Assembly (NCBI GenBank): GCA_020060765.1
Contig: JAGUZQ010000030.1
Span: 1 to 64,000, forward strand
DNA length: 64,000 nt
Direction of reading: 5' to 3'
Origin: Planctomycetota bacterium
Lineage (GTDB): Bacteria; Planctomycetota; SZUA-567
In this document: piece by piece, positions 1 through 9,845 of the stretch
How positions within the stretch are numbered: the first letter of the stretch is position 1
How the letters are laid out: every line of letters starts with the position of its first letter
Notes under the pieces: model-generated
Told to the model about the DNA's origin: nothing
What the model saw: the letters and a program-made list of their open reading frames with translations, nothing else
Databases searched by the model: none
Position numbers and translations under genes: made by a program

Positions 1-237
1 CGCACTCGGCAATCGTCTTCCCGGAACGCCACGTCCAACACCCAATGCAAACTGTTTTCAATACCCCAGTGACCCCGCGCCGCCGACGCAAACGACTTGA
101 CCGACATCACCCGGCTGCAGATGTACCCTGCCGCAATTTCATATTCTTTTTGACCTGCCCTACAGATGGCAAGCACTTGACGAGCGATATGCAATACCCG
201 CTTGTCTTTGAAGGAGCATCCGTCATTCGCTGGGCAG
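1..237 (-). pseudogene. ISAs1-type transposase, C-terminal part, 5' truncated
   Basis: Reading the minus strand gives an open frame containing R-G-H-W-G-I-E-N-S-L-H-W-V-L-D-V followed by F-R-E-D-D-C-R-V-R. This is the conserved C-terminal block of ISAs1-family DDE transposases. The frame runs off the left edge of the window, so the 3' end is not seen. No start codon or N-terminal catalytic region precedes it: the similarity fades at about 220-240, exactly where the neighbouring gene (stop at 223-225) ends. I infer an insertion-sequence remnant broken at its 5' side. The family call rests on one recognised motif block; no terminal repeat is visible. Confidence 0.65.
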
Positions 238-2307
238 GTCAATGTTGATTTGCTCGCTTTCTTCCGAAAATTCCACAGAGAAAAGGCAGAAGTCGAATCC
301 CGGCAATGTCGCAGCGAATTCCCATCCATACGAGGCGTTTAGCTGCAATGCATAATCTTTCTTTCCCGCCCAGAGATCCTTGACTGCTGTAGCCACTAAA
401 CCGGGAAGGGGAGCGCGAACCCTGATTGTTCCCCGCCAAAGCTTGTCCTGATTGTTAAACGCGCCCACAAGCCATCCCCTTGATGTGCGGTTTACGCAAA
501 TCTGCAAACCGGGGATGTCGGCTGCCACCGGGGAAAAACTATCAGCGAGTTTGCCCATAATATGCGCCCAGGCTGGCAGCACATTGTCAACATGCGAGGA
601 AACATCCTGCGCGTAAGGAATAGCCGAAAGTATCACTTTGCCTTGACCGTACGGAACTTCCCAGATCAGCGTAATCCCACGGCTGTTACGGGCAAGCGTT
701 CTGCCGTTGGCGATAGCCAGCCGACTGAAGGCATAGCGGGCATTGCCGAAAGCTGTTCCGTCTTCCTCGATAGTGATGTAATCGTAATCCCAATCCGAAT
801 CCTTCGGCGGAAGGCTTTCGATCCCCAGCGCACTTGTCATGTCTGTGGAAAGCTGGTTAAGCGCGGCCGCCAGCACTCCGCCTTCCCGGACGAATTCCAG
901 CAACCTGACGTCTTGGCAGTCAGCCATCCGCTGGCGACCCGCCAGAATGATCATATTGTAGTGTCTCAGAACATCGAGCTCGGAATTATCCAGAATCACC
1001 TCTAGACAATCTCCGTGCGGGCTGGGGACGAATTGTCCTTTCTCGTACGGTCGCATATCGAATCCGGATTTAAGCATATCCAGATACTCCCACTGCGTTC
1101 GCCAGGGAAGATCGGGATTGGCCGCGCCGTCGGTATCCTCGTAAACGCGCTGGAAGCCAGGATAGAAAATTTCCAAGGTATTGGCGATATGCAAGTCCTC
1201 CGGTTGGCACGGCAACCGGTTGCCCCAGACCGAGGGCTGCCGAGGCATACAGCCGTAACGAGAGGAAAAACCGTTGTAGTAGTCCAGCATGACGGCCACG
1301 GGGGAAACCGGCTCGCCCCGGTCTATATCACCGCGTAGCGCGAAATCTGCGAAGCGCTTGGCCGCTTCACCCGCGCCTGAAAGGCGGAAAGAACCGTCTT
1401 CTTGAAAAACCCAATGCGTAAAATCGGAGGCCTCTTCCAGCAGGAAATGCGCACCACTGAGATATGTATAAATCCATGTACGCAGCATCAGACTTTCGCT
1501 ATACCCGCCGCATCTGCGCCCTTTCGCATCATACCAGGTACACTGGTTGCGATTCGGGTGGTGCGTCGAATAATCTACTCCCCAGCGGGATTTTCTGCCA
1601 TGTTGACGCCAGGCACCGCGGAGATAGCCCATGCTGACCTGCATGTTCAACGAAGCTCCCAGTCCCCGTTCAATTTCAATAAGAGGAAACCCCCATTCAA
1701 AATAGTAATGTACGGCAAACAGGCAGGCGCCGTGAATCATTACGTTTCCCCGGGCAAGATCAAGGTTTCTTTTTCGCAAATGCCCGAAGAACGTTTCCGG
1801 ATCGCAAGATCCTACGCGTAGATGAAACGCACCGTGCTGGAAAAAAGCGTGCGCCTCCTCTTTGGTCTGGAAATACCTGTCGCGTGGCCACGGGCAGGAG
1901 GAGTCGATTTCGCCCACTGCGCACAAGAACACGCGCTCCGGATATTTCGCGACCAAATCAAAGGCGTTGTCGTAATATTTTTCGACAAACTCCTCATATG
2001 GGAGTTCCGCATGGGGATAACCGGGTCGTTTATAATCGCGCGTTGCCCGAAGCAGGTCGATCTGCAGGTAATACTTATCCAATTCGGCCTCGGTGACTTT
2101 CCCCGCCCAAGGATCGCTTCCAATCCGGAAGCCATTGAATAATCCCAGTTCCTTGGCGGCTTGGACGATTTTCGCCGGGGGAAACTCGACTGGATATTCT
2201 CCCGTGTCCTGCCGTGGATAGTCGCCGTGGTCGCGGGTGGCGGCCAAAGTCGCAAGGTGCTTGTCGCGTTGCCGCAATTCGCCAAAAATCAGGAATTCAC
2301 TTGTCAT
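223..2307 (-). CDS. Putative cytoplasmic glycoside hydrolase with GATase-like domain
   Basis: 694 residues, no signal peptide. The start is ATG with AAAGGA six bases upstream. I do not recognise a named family with certainty. The first half is rich in aromatic residues and Asp/Glu, as in TIM-barrel glycosidases. Around residues 430-560 there is a flavodoxin/glutamine-amidotransferase-like segment (M-I-I-L-A-G-R-Q, later F-V-R-E-G-G-V-L) followed by a small beta domain, an order known from GH42-like beta-galactosidases with their trimerisation domain. It follows the DUF4838 gene after 69 bases on the same strand, so the two are probably cotranscribed, and the product may work on oligosaccharides taken up after external cleavage. 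The 3' end abuts a transposase remnant. Function is inferred from fold-like features and context. Confidence 0.55.
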   Translation of the reverse strand: MTSEFLIFGELRQRDKHLATLAATRDHGDYPRQDTGEYPVEFPPAKIVQAAKELGLFNGFRIGSDPWAGKVTEAELDKYYLQIDLLRATRDYKRPGYPHAELPYEEFVEKYYDNAFDLVAKYPERVFLCAVGEIDSSCPWPRDRYFQTKEEAHAFFQHGAFHLRVGSCDPETFFGHLRKRNLDLARGNVMIHGACLFAVHYYFEWGFPLIEIERGLGASLNMQVSMGYLRGAWRQHGRKSRWGVDYSTHHPNRNQCTWYDAKGRRCGGYSESLMLRTWIYTYLSGAHFLLEEASDFTHWVFQEDGSFRLSGAGEAAKRFADFALRGDIDRGEPVSPVAVMLDYYNGFSSRYGCMPRQPSVWGNRLPCQPEDLHIANTLEIFYPGFQRVYEDTDGAANPDLPWRTQWEYLDMLKSGFDMRPYEKGQFVPSPHGDCLEVILDNSELDVLRHYNMIILAGRQRMADCQDVRLLEFVREGGVLAAALNQLSTDMTSALGIESLPPKDSDWDYDYITIEEDGTAFGNARYAFSRLAIANGRTLARNSRGITLIWEVPYGQGKVILSAIPYAQDVSSHVDNVLPAWAHIMGKLADSFSPVAADIPGLQICVNRTSRGWLVGAFNNQDKLWRGTIRVRAPLPGLVATAVKDLWAGKKDYALQLNASYGWEFAATLPGFDFCLFSVEFSEESEQINIDLPSE

Positions 2308-2376
2308 GCACTATCCTTTTTCGAAAGGAATATCCGTATTATTGCTCAATTGGGACAATATTCTTGCCTGTCATTT

Positions 2377-5300
2377 TCAATGGGCGTTTTCGAAAAACAG
2401 CACCCCATATCGGTCGACATTGTGAAAAGAGCCAAAGGTTGGTCGCCAGGTCGAGAGTTCCTGCTGCCATTGCCGTGGTTCTTGCGCCGGATCCGCCGCA
2501 ACGTAAAAGTGGTTGCGGGTGAAATTTATCCGCCAGGGTTGTTCCCGTGTAGGCTCGGGAAGTTCCAGCGAAGCGAGCGGAATAACCAATTCCGCTGTCC
2601 ATTCCTTTTCCGCCCTTGCTGTTTTATATCTGACCCCCGGACAATTCCATTGGAAATCCAGCTTCTGATCTCTGAGCCGGTCAAGCTGGCGATTATCGGC
2701 ATAGATATCGTCGATACCGAGGAGGAACTGGTATTTTTTATCCCCGTTAACGAAGAAAAACTCGCAGCTTTCATTGTCCCATACGTTGCCGTCAATGCTG
2801 CCAGCCGGAAGGGCGCGTTTGGCGATGCCTTGCGGCAGTTCGGCGCGCACTGCGAGGTAAAGCGTATTCGCGTCGCGCGCCAATCTGATTTCCGTCTTTG
2901 CGTGCAAGTTTTCGCCGTTGAAACTGTCCACGAACGAGCCGCCTACGGCACCCCCGCGCCAGGATTCGTCATCAAGCTTCCCGTCAATAACCGGCGCGGT
3001 CATGAACATGGGCGGCACCAGTGCGGAGTTTCCTATACTTTTAGTCAGGGCAGTTGTCCACCGTTGGCTGGCTTCTTCAAAAGGCAAAAATCCCCGCAGA
3101 GTTTTCTCTGCACGGGCGTGGTAAGGTTCACTGCCGCGGGAGGCCGCTTCCGCCGTGCGTAATTCGTCCATGACCCGCTTGACAAACTCCGGCGAATAGG
3201 TACGTACCCAGCACGTCTCCCAATCCCAGCGAAAATCGGGATCGCCCTTGGTGGACGGGTCGGCGTAAGCCGCCTCCATCGCGTCATAGAATTTCTTCAT
3301 GTGCGGCCCAGCGATAGGGCCATAGAAGTCGCGATAATACTCCTCCAATATCGCATCCACGTCCTGGTCGAGATTCCACATCAGTCGATAGGCCACGTAC
3401 ACATTCACAATGTCGAACATCCAGTCGGCCCAGCCGTGCGCGCTTTGCCCGTCAGAAGCAACATCCTCCAATTCAATAGCGTGACCCCGCGCCCAGCCAC
3501 GGTCGAGTAAAAACCATTCCTGTATGGCGCGTGGAAAAATTGCAGGAGAACCGTAGGTGCCCTTTGAATGCCGCCAGAGCCAGTAGTCCCAGACATACAG
3601 GTTCGCCGACTTAGGCGACCATTCGTCGAAGCGCCGCCGATAACGGTCCTTGAGGTCAGGATCCCAAAGCCGCGCGGGAAAAGTGTCGTCGCACAGCGTG
3701 ATCGCCACATTTGATTCGAACTGCACGTCTGCCGCCGACGGCGGAATCGAGTACCCACCATAGGCGCAGCAGGTGATAATCTTCTCGGGATGGGTCTTGC
3801 GCACTGCCGCCGCCACCTGGTTTACGAACGACCAAACCACCCGGCTGTGCTTGCGGGAGCCGCCGACAAATCCTCCCATCTCCCCAAGGCTGTCGTCGGA
3901 AAGGAACAGCGCCCGGCAATTTTCGCATTGGCACTGCAACCCCTGGTCGCCGTCTCCCGGCATAACCTCCCTGTATTTACGCCACGGCTGTTCGTCGAAT
4001 TGGTTTCGTTTTTCCCGAATCGCTTCCGACAATACCTCCGGATTAGTCCAGCATAAGTGTCCGAGTTCGCTACCTGAAGCGGGGGCGTCGCTGCTCAGGC
4101 GCGTGCCATTCCGCTGTAGAGCAAACCATTCGGGGTGTTCTTTCCCAAAGCGTTTGTTCCACCCGCCGAAAGAGTGGTTGGCTATGGGATAGCCGCCGAG
4201 CGCGCCCCGCCGCATCCGCCGCCACCAGATCACGGCGTCTTTAATATCAATATCCGGGTCTATGATTCTTCGGGCGCACCATTCCAAACGAGCGTCATAA
4301 CTTGGCGCACCCTGCCAGCAGATATTTCCCAGCGCGAGAGACGTTTTCTGCGGCGTGACGCGGCCTAATGTTCCGGGCCAATACCATCTGATGCCTAACG
4401 CCCTTTCCAAAAACTCGTACGTGGCGTAGAGCGTACCGAACGGCAGAGCGTCGTAGCCTTCAGGCGAAATATCCTGGCGATTATCGCCACCGGAGAGAAT
4501 CAGCGCCTGCCCCGCGCGTCGCACCACCCAGTTATCCGGCGCTAGAAATTCCGGTGCCAGTCCCAGTCGAGTGGTCAGGGCAGTTTTACCGACATGAATC
4601 ACCGCGCCAGTAACCGGATCGCCGTCCTTCACGACTGGAAGTTCCGCGCCGGTGCAGAGCCTTAGGTGCTCATTCAATTCCTTCACTGCGTACGCCACGA
4701 CTGATGTAGCCTTATCCGGAACAACGATGACCGCCTGTGGTACTCCGTCTCTGACCAGTTCCAGCGGTGTTTCTTTGTCGTCTCTTACATATGTGGCAAA
4801 AGTCGGCTCGCAGACTGCTGCTGGTGCCTGTTCCGTCACGACCAGTACTGGCGCGTCGACCAGTGCTATCTGCGGATTCTCCGCGTTGTTACTGACCCAT
4901 ATGACGAAATCAACCCGGGTTACCTCGTCGCCTGCCGGGATCATGCAGGACAACGAAAGCGCTTGCCAGGTTTCTGCCGTTCCGGGTAAGGGCTTCCTGG
5001 CAGTAGCCGTGACCAATCCCTTCTTTCCCCAGCAACGTAGTTGCAAGGCGATTTCGCCGCTGCCTTTCTTACGTTTGATCTGTATCCCGAACTTGAGCGG
5101 TTTTCCTTTGAACGTGACCAACCTTTCTCCCGTTAACTGGAAATGTGCTGCAACCACGCCTCGTTCCGGATACTTGCTACAGTCCAGCCTGATTGCAGAT
5201 GGAGCAGTGAAGACATCCACGCTTTCCAACTCGCCATAACTTGACACACATGTTGCCCCCGCCTTGTCCGAAGCCCCTGCCGTGCCATATCCCCCCGCGT

Positions 5301-5451
5301 CAATAAGAGAATCAAAATCATAGCGGAGAATCGGAGCGGTTTCCGTTGCAGGTATTTCACCAGTTATCGCCGTCTCCTCCGCTGCCCCAACAGAGAAAGC
5401 CGCCAGACAAAGCGCTGTCAGTAAGTAAAAAAAAGATCTTGCTGATGTCAT
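2377..5451 (-). CDS. Secreted DUF4838-type glycoside hydrolase with CBM9-like C-terminus
   Basis: About 1024 residues from the chosen ATG, which has GGAG seven bases upstream and begins a clear Sec signal (M-T-S-A-R-S-F-F-Y-L-L-T-A-L-C-L-A-A-F-S, cleavage near G-A-A). A longer in-frame start exists at 5520 but would overlap the preceding gene and bury the signal peptide. Domains in order: a beta-sandwich region (about 30-220); a DUF4838-like alpha-glucuronidase-type N-domain and barrel (A-V-K-E-L-N-E-H-L, later L-G-I-R-W-Y-W-P-G); a helical region; and a C-terminal family-9-like carbohydrate-binding module beginning A-P-V-I-D-G-K-L-D-D. It lies 55 bases downstream of the AbiEi-pseudopilin fusion on the same strand. 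Probable role is extracytoplasmic polysaccharide degradation; the exact substrate cannot be read from sequence. Confidence 0.75.
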   Translation of the reverse strand: MTSARSFFYLLTALCLAAFSVGAAEETAITGEIPATETAPILRYDFDSLIDAGGYGTAGASDKAGATCVSSYGELESVDVFTAPSAIRLDCSKYPERGVVAAHFQLTGERLVTFKGKPLKFGIQIKRKKGSGEIALQLRCWGKKGLVTATARKPLPGTAETWQALSLSCMIPAGDEVTRVDFVIWVSNNAENPQIALVDAPVLVVTEQAPAAVCEPTFATYVRDDKETPLELVRDGVPQAVIVVPDKATSVVAYAVKELNEHLRLCTGAELPVVKDGDPVTGAVIHVGKTALTTRLGLAPEFLAPDNWVVRRAGQALILSGGDNRQDISPEGYDALPFGTLYATYEFLERALGIRWYWPGTLGRVTPQKTSLALGNICWQGAPSYDARLEWCARRIIDPDIDIKDAVIWWRRMRRGALGGYPIANHSFGGWNKRFGKEHPEWFALQRNGTRLSSDAPASGSELGHLCWTNPEVLSEAIREKRNQFDEQPWRKYREVMPGDGDQGLQCQCENCRALFLSDDSLGEMGGFVGGSRKHSRVVWSFVNQVAAAVRKTHPEKIITCCAYGGYSIPPSAADVQFESNVAITLCDDTFPARLWDPDLKDRYRRRFDEWSPKSANLYVWDYWLWRHSKGTYGSPAIFPRAIQEWFLLDRGWARGHAIELEDVASDGQSAHGWADWMFDIVNVYVAYRLMWNLDQDVDAILEEYYRDFYGPIAGPHMKKFYDAMEAAYADPSTKGDPDFRWDWETCWVRTYSPEFVKRVMDELRTAEAASRGSEPYHARAEKTLRGFLPFEEASQRWTTALTKSIGNSALVPPMFMTAPVIDGKLDDESWRGGAVGGSFVDSFNGENLHAKTEIRLARDANTLYLAVRAELPQGIAKRALPAGSIDGNVWDNESCEFFFVNGDKKYQFLLGIDDIYADNRQLDRLRDQKLDFQWNCPGVRYKTARAEKEWTAELVIPLASLELPEPTREQPWRINFTRNHFYVAADPAQEPRQWQQELSTWRPTFGSFHNVDRYGVLFFENAH

Positions 5452-5506
5452 GATAAATCTCCATTTCCAGTAAAAGCAAACTATCCGGCTATAATCTGTT
5501 GCTGCA

Positions 5507-6931
5507 CTATCGGCTGACACCGTAATTTTTCCAGGTATCTTTTTCCTGCTGTTCTTCTACCCGCATCCGTTTGCCGTGACCGTCAGACAACATGTAATTG
5601 CCAGCGCCATCATGGGTAACCGCGAACACGGTCTCTCCTCCCCCCCAGCCGAAATACCAGCTGAAGCAATAACCCACGCCATGATTGGGGGCGTCGATGT
5701 TTATTTTTCCGTCATGATCCGAGTCTTCTACGACGTCGCTCAGCATAAGGCAACGGGAAGGTGTTTTTACTTCGCTCCGACGGTGAAATACCGGGAAAAG
5801 CACACCACTTATGTTGGTGTTTGCGCCCAAATTACTGTTGTAGCGAAAGTTACAGTTATATGACCAATAAGTGAACTGCGGGATTGCGGTACACTTAAAT
5901 ACTGATTGGCATGTATCAACTTGGGGCGTAACTTTGGTGCCAAGATATTCATCATCAATCCTCGCCCACCATATTTCATAACCACTGGCGGTTGTCACCG
6001 GCATCCAGTCAGAGTTGTCATCTGTATAAAGCGACATGGCCGAATGCAATTGCCGGAGATTGCTTAAGCAGGCGAGTTGTCTTGCCTGTTCGCGCGCACG
6101 TGAAAGCATAGGCAGAAGCAAGGCTGCAAGAATGCTTATAATTGTTATCACCACCAGCAGTTCCACAAGAGTAAACCCCGCCCGCGATTTTCGACGTCCA
6201 GTCTCTGCCCGGTCATACATCATTTTCCACAATCCTTCCGATATGGGATCGAATACAATTTCCTTGCTAGACTGAGCTTCGAATTGCTCATTGTTTTGCT
6301 TAACCACCTTTTGTCCGGAGGACGAGTCTAAGCCAAGATTGTGACAATAAGCGCGTTTGAACGAAGAATCCAGAGCAAGATTTATAACCACCTCTTCACG
6401 AGATAATATATCTTCCGCCAGGACTTTCTTAATTAGATCATCCCATTCGCCTTTTGCTTCCAATTCTTGGCGCATATCAATCAGGGTTTGCCCCAGACGG
6501 GTGACCATAAAACTGCCGTGGCTTTCGATGGCGGAAAGATTCAAAGATGCTTTATGTATTATAATTTCATCGGGTACTTCTTTTCGAAAACGGGCTGGAA
6601 CCGTCAAATGTACCTCTTGGGCATTGTAAAGTGCAACTCCGTGCAACGCCAAAGCGCTATTATGACTGATGACTCCCTGCGACTGATCTTGCTGATTGCG
6701 GCTCCAGAGGCACCATTTTGTGAAATCTGATTCCATTGAATCCGGATATTCGGGTAAACGGAAAAGACCCTTTAGTATTTTTTGCCAATTACCACGCCGC
6801 AGATGGTAAAAATGCTGACAATCCCTATAGCCGCATCTAACGGCCTGCAAGTATGTAAAATATCCATACTGGGGAGATGCAATCTCTTTTAGAACGCTCT
6901 TGTTTGTTTGTATTGGTTCTAAAATATTCAT
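5507..6931 (-). CDS. AbiEi-antitoxin-like domain fused to pseudopilin, copy 1
   Basis: 474 residues in two unrelated parts. Residues about 10-170 match the AbiEi antitoxin type: winged-helix start (Q-Y-G-Y-F-T then G-L-F-R-L-P-E-Y-P), then S-A-L-A-L-H-G-V and [11 protein letters not shown]. After a poorly conserved linker comes [12 protein letters not shown], the class III prepilin cleavage/membrane helix (about 252-275), and a pseudopilin body ending with H-D-G...S-D-G-H-G. An in-frame ATG-ATG at 6223-6218 with GGAAGG at 6234-6239 precedes the pilin leader by 16 residues, so a separate pilin product is plausible. The Shine-Dalgarno of the outer start is weak. It lies directly upstream of a secreted glycosidase, the same order as copies at 32743 and 50025. 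No AbiEii toxin gene is adjacent. Confidence 0.8.
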   Translation of the reverse strand: MNILEPIQTNKSVLKEIASPQYGYFTYLQAVRCGYRDCQHFYHLRRGNWQKILKGLFRLPEYPDSMESDFTKWCLWSRNQQDQSQGVISHNSALALHGVALYNAQEVHLTVPARFRKEVPDEIIIHKASLNLSAIESHGSFMVTRLGQTLIDMRQELEAKGEWDDLIKKVLAEDILSREEVVINLALDSSFKRAYCHNLGLDSSSGQKVVKQNNEQFEAQSSKEIVFDPISEGLWKMMYDRAETGRRKSRAGFTLVELLVVITIISILAALLLPMLSRAREQARQLACLSNLRQLHSAMSLYTDDNSDWMPVTTASGYEIWWARIDDEYLGTKVTPQVDTCQSVFKCTAIPQFTYWSYNCNFRYNSNLGANTNISGVLFPVFHRRSEVKTPSRCLMLSDVVEDSDHDGKINIDAPNHGVGYCFSWYFGWGGGETVFAVTHDGAGNYMLSDGHGKRMRVEEQQEKDTWKNYGVSR

Positions 6932-7131
6932 TTGTCGGAGACACCCATGTTATTTTTGTGTCGTCAGGCCATTCACAATATACAATGCTCATAATACAAA
7001 ACCAATGGTTTATGAAATTTACTTTCTCCAAATACCCTTATATATTCTGCAACGTCTTTTGTGTTATATATTAAGATGGCAGCAGAACAGGTTTGTAGAT
7101 GATAAACCCTGCGAGGCAGTACCCGCAAACT

Positions 7132-7224
7132 ACGCAAGGCAGGAACCCAAGAACCGGCGAGGCCATCGTGGTGCCGACACGCAAGGTGGTCACTTTTAAG
7201 ACGGGCAAGGAAATGACAAGCCGT
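7132..7224 (+). pseudogene. HU-family DNA-binding protein, C-terminal remnant
   Basis: The plus frame reads G-R-N-P-R-T-G-E-A-I-V-V-P-T-R-K-V-V-T-F, then K-T-G-K-E-M. This is the conserved DNA-binding arm end and last strand of HU/IHF proteins. The N-terminal dimerisation half is absent, and the frame continues into unrelated sequence overlapping the opposite-strand terminase-like piece. It is a fragment about 30 residues long, not a working gene (HU is about 90 residues). Confidence 0.6.
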
Positions 7225-7239
7225 GATAATCCGCCGACC

Positions 7240-7459
7240 ACTCGATGTGGGTGGGCTTGCCCTGGTACAGCTGGCCGTGGGAACGTTGATTGATTCCTTC
7301 CAGGCACCGGATCGGATAGCACACCTCGGGGAAGTCAGCCAGCAGCAGATCGCTTTCGAAAATCCTCTTGATAGAATTCACGTTGTCGGTGGCTCGGGTC
7401 TGGTTGGCGCCGATGATGGGAATAAACCTAATATCCGCAGTTGACGGTGCTTGTCGCAA
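7240..7459 (-). pseudogene. Phage terminase large-subunit-like fragment
   Basis: The minus frame has an internal stretch including I-I-G-A-N-Q-T-R-A-T-D-N-V, S-I-K-R-I-F-E-S-D, F-P-E-V-C-Y-P-I-R, L-E-G-I-N-Q-R and G-Q-L-Y-Q-G-K-P-T-H-I. This pattern resembles the ATPase part of phage terminase large subunits seen in PVC genomes. Both ends are missing, and it stops just past the similarity. The assignment is from memory of family motifs and is tentative. With the HU piece it suggests leftovers of a prophage or other mobile DNA. Confidence 0.4.
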
Positions 7460-7766
7460 AGCGGAATTCGTATAATTATATTCAGGTCATGGATATGTAG
7501 TTCAGAAGGAGCTGCTGAAGGAGGTCACCTGATGGGTGAGGACGAATTCGCCTTTGAAACCTCTGTCGGCAAGGTCGTGGTCGAGACCACCGACGACGCC
7601 ATAACGCAGGCAGGACGCGCCCATTGCCCTTACTGCAACGAGTACTTCCTCGGGATCCTTCCATACAGGCAGTTCGTTTTCCCCAAAACCGCTATGGAAG
7701 ATTCCCGTACCCATTGCCATGCGGGAATTTCGGTTTCTCCCGATCAGGAACTGGCTATGCCTGTGT
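7460..7766. other. Gene-free debris region, nothing assigned
   Basis: Between the terminase-like fragment and the heparinase stop. Open frames exist on both strands (for example plus 7451-7840 with a C-P-Y-C motif and L-P-Y-R-Q-F-V-F, faintly like IS91-type transposases, and minus 7502-7909), but none has a convincing start, family match or full length. I treat it as decayed mobile DNA without a firm call. Confidence 0.3.
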
Positions 7767-9797
7767 TCATAAGCTGTTCCTTTTCTGCCAGGAGAACTCA
7801 AAACGGTTTTCACGGATGCCGACAGGAAAATTTTGCGTGAGTCTGATACATTTCTGTTTGATGCCATACTCGGGGGAATAAAAACCATCCTCAATCTCCC
7901 AGGCGGCATGGGCGGATTTCACGCAGACGGTCACGGCTTCGCTTTTTATCTGCACGTTGTCGCCATTGACCTCTGCCAAACAGTCCGGATGCAGCATAAA
8001 ACTCCATTTCATCGCGGGGAGAAGCGACACTTTCTCCGCCTGCATTGTGTCAACCACCAGAAGCTTGGCGACCTGCTTGTCGAGAACGATTTTGCGGTTA
8101 TGTACCACTGGCGTATCGAGCCGCACATAACCCTGGTGCGCACCGCAAAAGATATCGCGTTCATCCCGCGTCTCCCATTGCAGGCATTTGCAGTGCGTGT
8201 CTTCCCGGCAACCCCACCAGACTGAATCGGCAAGGAAACGGTTTTGCTCCTCGCCACCGACCATCACCGTGTTATGCGCCCTGACCGAACGGTACGCGTC
8301 GCGTTCCGCCAGGCTGGCAGTATACACGTATATCCCGGGATCGACAAAGATGTCTCTTCCGTCGATGCTTAGAGTGAATGAGAGCTTGTCGTTGTGGGAA
8401 TGCCCGCCCTTGCCGCCGGTTCCTATCGATCCAGCGGTAATCAGGCAGTACGCACCTTTTCCCCGCATAACATAAAACCCCGATTTGGGAAAATCAGAAC
8501 TGACGGCTGAGACGTCGCCACTGGAAATAGTTTCTCCGAAAAGTCTGTTCGCAGCACTGAAATTATCGCTTTCGGAATTCTCCGCAACCAGTTCGCCGTT
8601 TTCAAACAACGCCGCGCCCACGGCGCATATGAACCGCCAGTCGCTGTAGGGACGTCCGGGACGCTCGAGAGTAACTAATCTTCCTGCGTCGATGTCTCCG
8701 ATGAGCGGCAGCTGACCATTGGGCTGGATAAACAGTTTCAGCGCGATAAACATGGCTTCCAGCCGCTCCAGGTTTTCCACGCCCAAGTTGACGCCGATCC
8801 ATTTCCTCACTTCCCCCGCCCCGACCCACCCCTCCAGACGCGCAGCGAAAATGAAAGTTACCGCCAGGATCTCCAAAACCAGCGCGTGATAAGCGGTGGC
8901 GCATTCGTAATCCACGCCGTCGCCCATCACCTGCCTTTCCATTTCACTGGCCAGTTCGCGCAAAGCGAGGTTGCGCCAGGCCATGGCGTCCGGGTCGGCG
9001 TCACGGCAGACAATGGCGGTCAACAGCAGGCCGGACAGATTCGCTATGTAGTGGTTGGGATGATAGATGCCTTCGGGAAATTCAAGATTGGCGGCAATGT
9101 AGCGGCGATGCTCCAAGAGGGATTTCTTCATTTCCCGAACCAGCCTGGCATGCAGCGGATCGGAAGCATCCAGCGCATCGCGCAACAGATCCAGCGTCGC
9201 CACCCAGTTGGCCACCCTGATCGACACGTTCATGTTGGCGCGCCACCCCGGCCCGGTCTCGAACGGGTTCAGCGCCAGCCAGTCGAATACCTGCGCTATG
9301 ATTTCGTCAAGATATTTGCACTCGCCGGTCGCCTGCCACGCCGAGGCCAGAACCGGCAGATGATAACAGCGGGAAAGGTCGGCGGTCACCTTCAAATCCA
9401 CCCCTTCCAATACGCCATACTTCAACTGGGTATGATGTACGAGTTCGCTGCGGTAACCCGACTTGATGTCGATATGCCAGTCGATCGGCGTATAACCGGG
9501 TACAGCTTGGCTCGCCAGCTCCAGCAATTCCTCAGAGCTTTTCCGCACATTTTCCGGCAGGCTCGCCAGCACTCCCCCGACCGTCACTTTGTCGGAGCTG
9601 TAATTTCTGCCTGCAATCCCCGGCGCCTGCATGCCGTAATGCACGTTCAGCCAGCCGCTACCCAAGATATTGAACTCGTGCCGGAGGTAATGCTCCGCCT
9701 TTTCAACCCACGCCCCTGCGTCCGCGACCGCAGGCTTTCCGCATATCCGGGGTGTGGCGATCAATGACGCCACTTCCTTCTCCGCACAGATTTCCAT
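7767..9797 (-). CDS. Heparinase II/III family polysaccharide lyase
   Basis: 676 residues. I start at the ATG with AAAGGA six bases upstream rather than at a TTG two codons earlier. The N-terminal part is an alpha/alpha toroid with many aromatic residues (W-R-A-N-M-N-V-S-I-R-V-A-N-W, Y-H-P-N-H-Y-I-A-N-L). The C-terminal beta-sheet part carries G-G-H-S-H-N-D-K-L-S-F, the metal/catalytic motif of heparinase II/III enzymes, then V-D-P-G-I-Y-V-Y and R-A-H-N-T-V. The family cleaves uronic-acid-containing polysaccharides by beta-elimination. No signal peptide is visible, so it may act on imported oligomers or be exported in another way. It is last in a minus-strand set behind an SIS isomerase (48 bases) and an IclR regulator, consistent with one regulated catabolic unit. 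Confidence 0.85.
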   Translation of the reverse strand: MEICAEKEVASLIATPRICGKPAVADAGAWVEKAEHYLRHEFNILGSGWLNVHYGMQAPGIAGRNYSSDKVTVGGVLASLPENVRKSSEELLELASQAVPGYTPIDWHIDIKSGYRSELVHHTQLKYGVLEGVDLKVTADLSRCYHLPVLASAWQATGECKYLDEIIAQVFDWLALNPFETGPGWRANMNVSIRVANWVATLDLLRDALDASDPLHARLVREMKKSLLEHRRYIAANLEFPEGIYHPNHYIANLSGLLLTAIVCRDADPDAMAWRNLALRELASEMERQVMGDGVDYECATAYHALVLEILAVTFIFAARLEGWVGAGEVRKWIGVNLGVENLERLEAMFIALKLFIQPNGQLPLIGDIDAGRLVTLERPGRPYSDWRFICAVGAALFENGELVAENSESDNFSAANRLFGETISSGDVSAVSSDFPKSGFYVMRGKGAYCLITAGSIGTGGKGGHSHNDKLSFTLSIDGRDIFVDPGIYVYTASLAERDAYRSVRAHNTVMVGGEEQNRFLADSVWWGCREDTHCKCLQWETRDERDIFCGAHQGYVRLDTPVVHNRKIVLDKQVAKLLVVDTMQAEKVSLLPAMKWSFMLHPDCLAEVNGDNVQIKSEAVTVCVKSAHAAWEIEDGFYSPEYGIKQKCIRLTQNFPVGIRENRFEFSWQKRNSL

Positions 9798-9845
9798 TTT
9801 CAATCCTTTGTCATGAACAAAGTCGCGTCCGATAACTGAAAATAC

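Noticed and set aside
7451-7840. IS91-like transposase piece on the plus strand
   Set aside because: C-P-Y-C and L-P-Y-R-Q-F-V-F are suggestive, but the rest does not follow the family and it overlaps the heparinase 3' end. Too weak to call.
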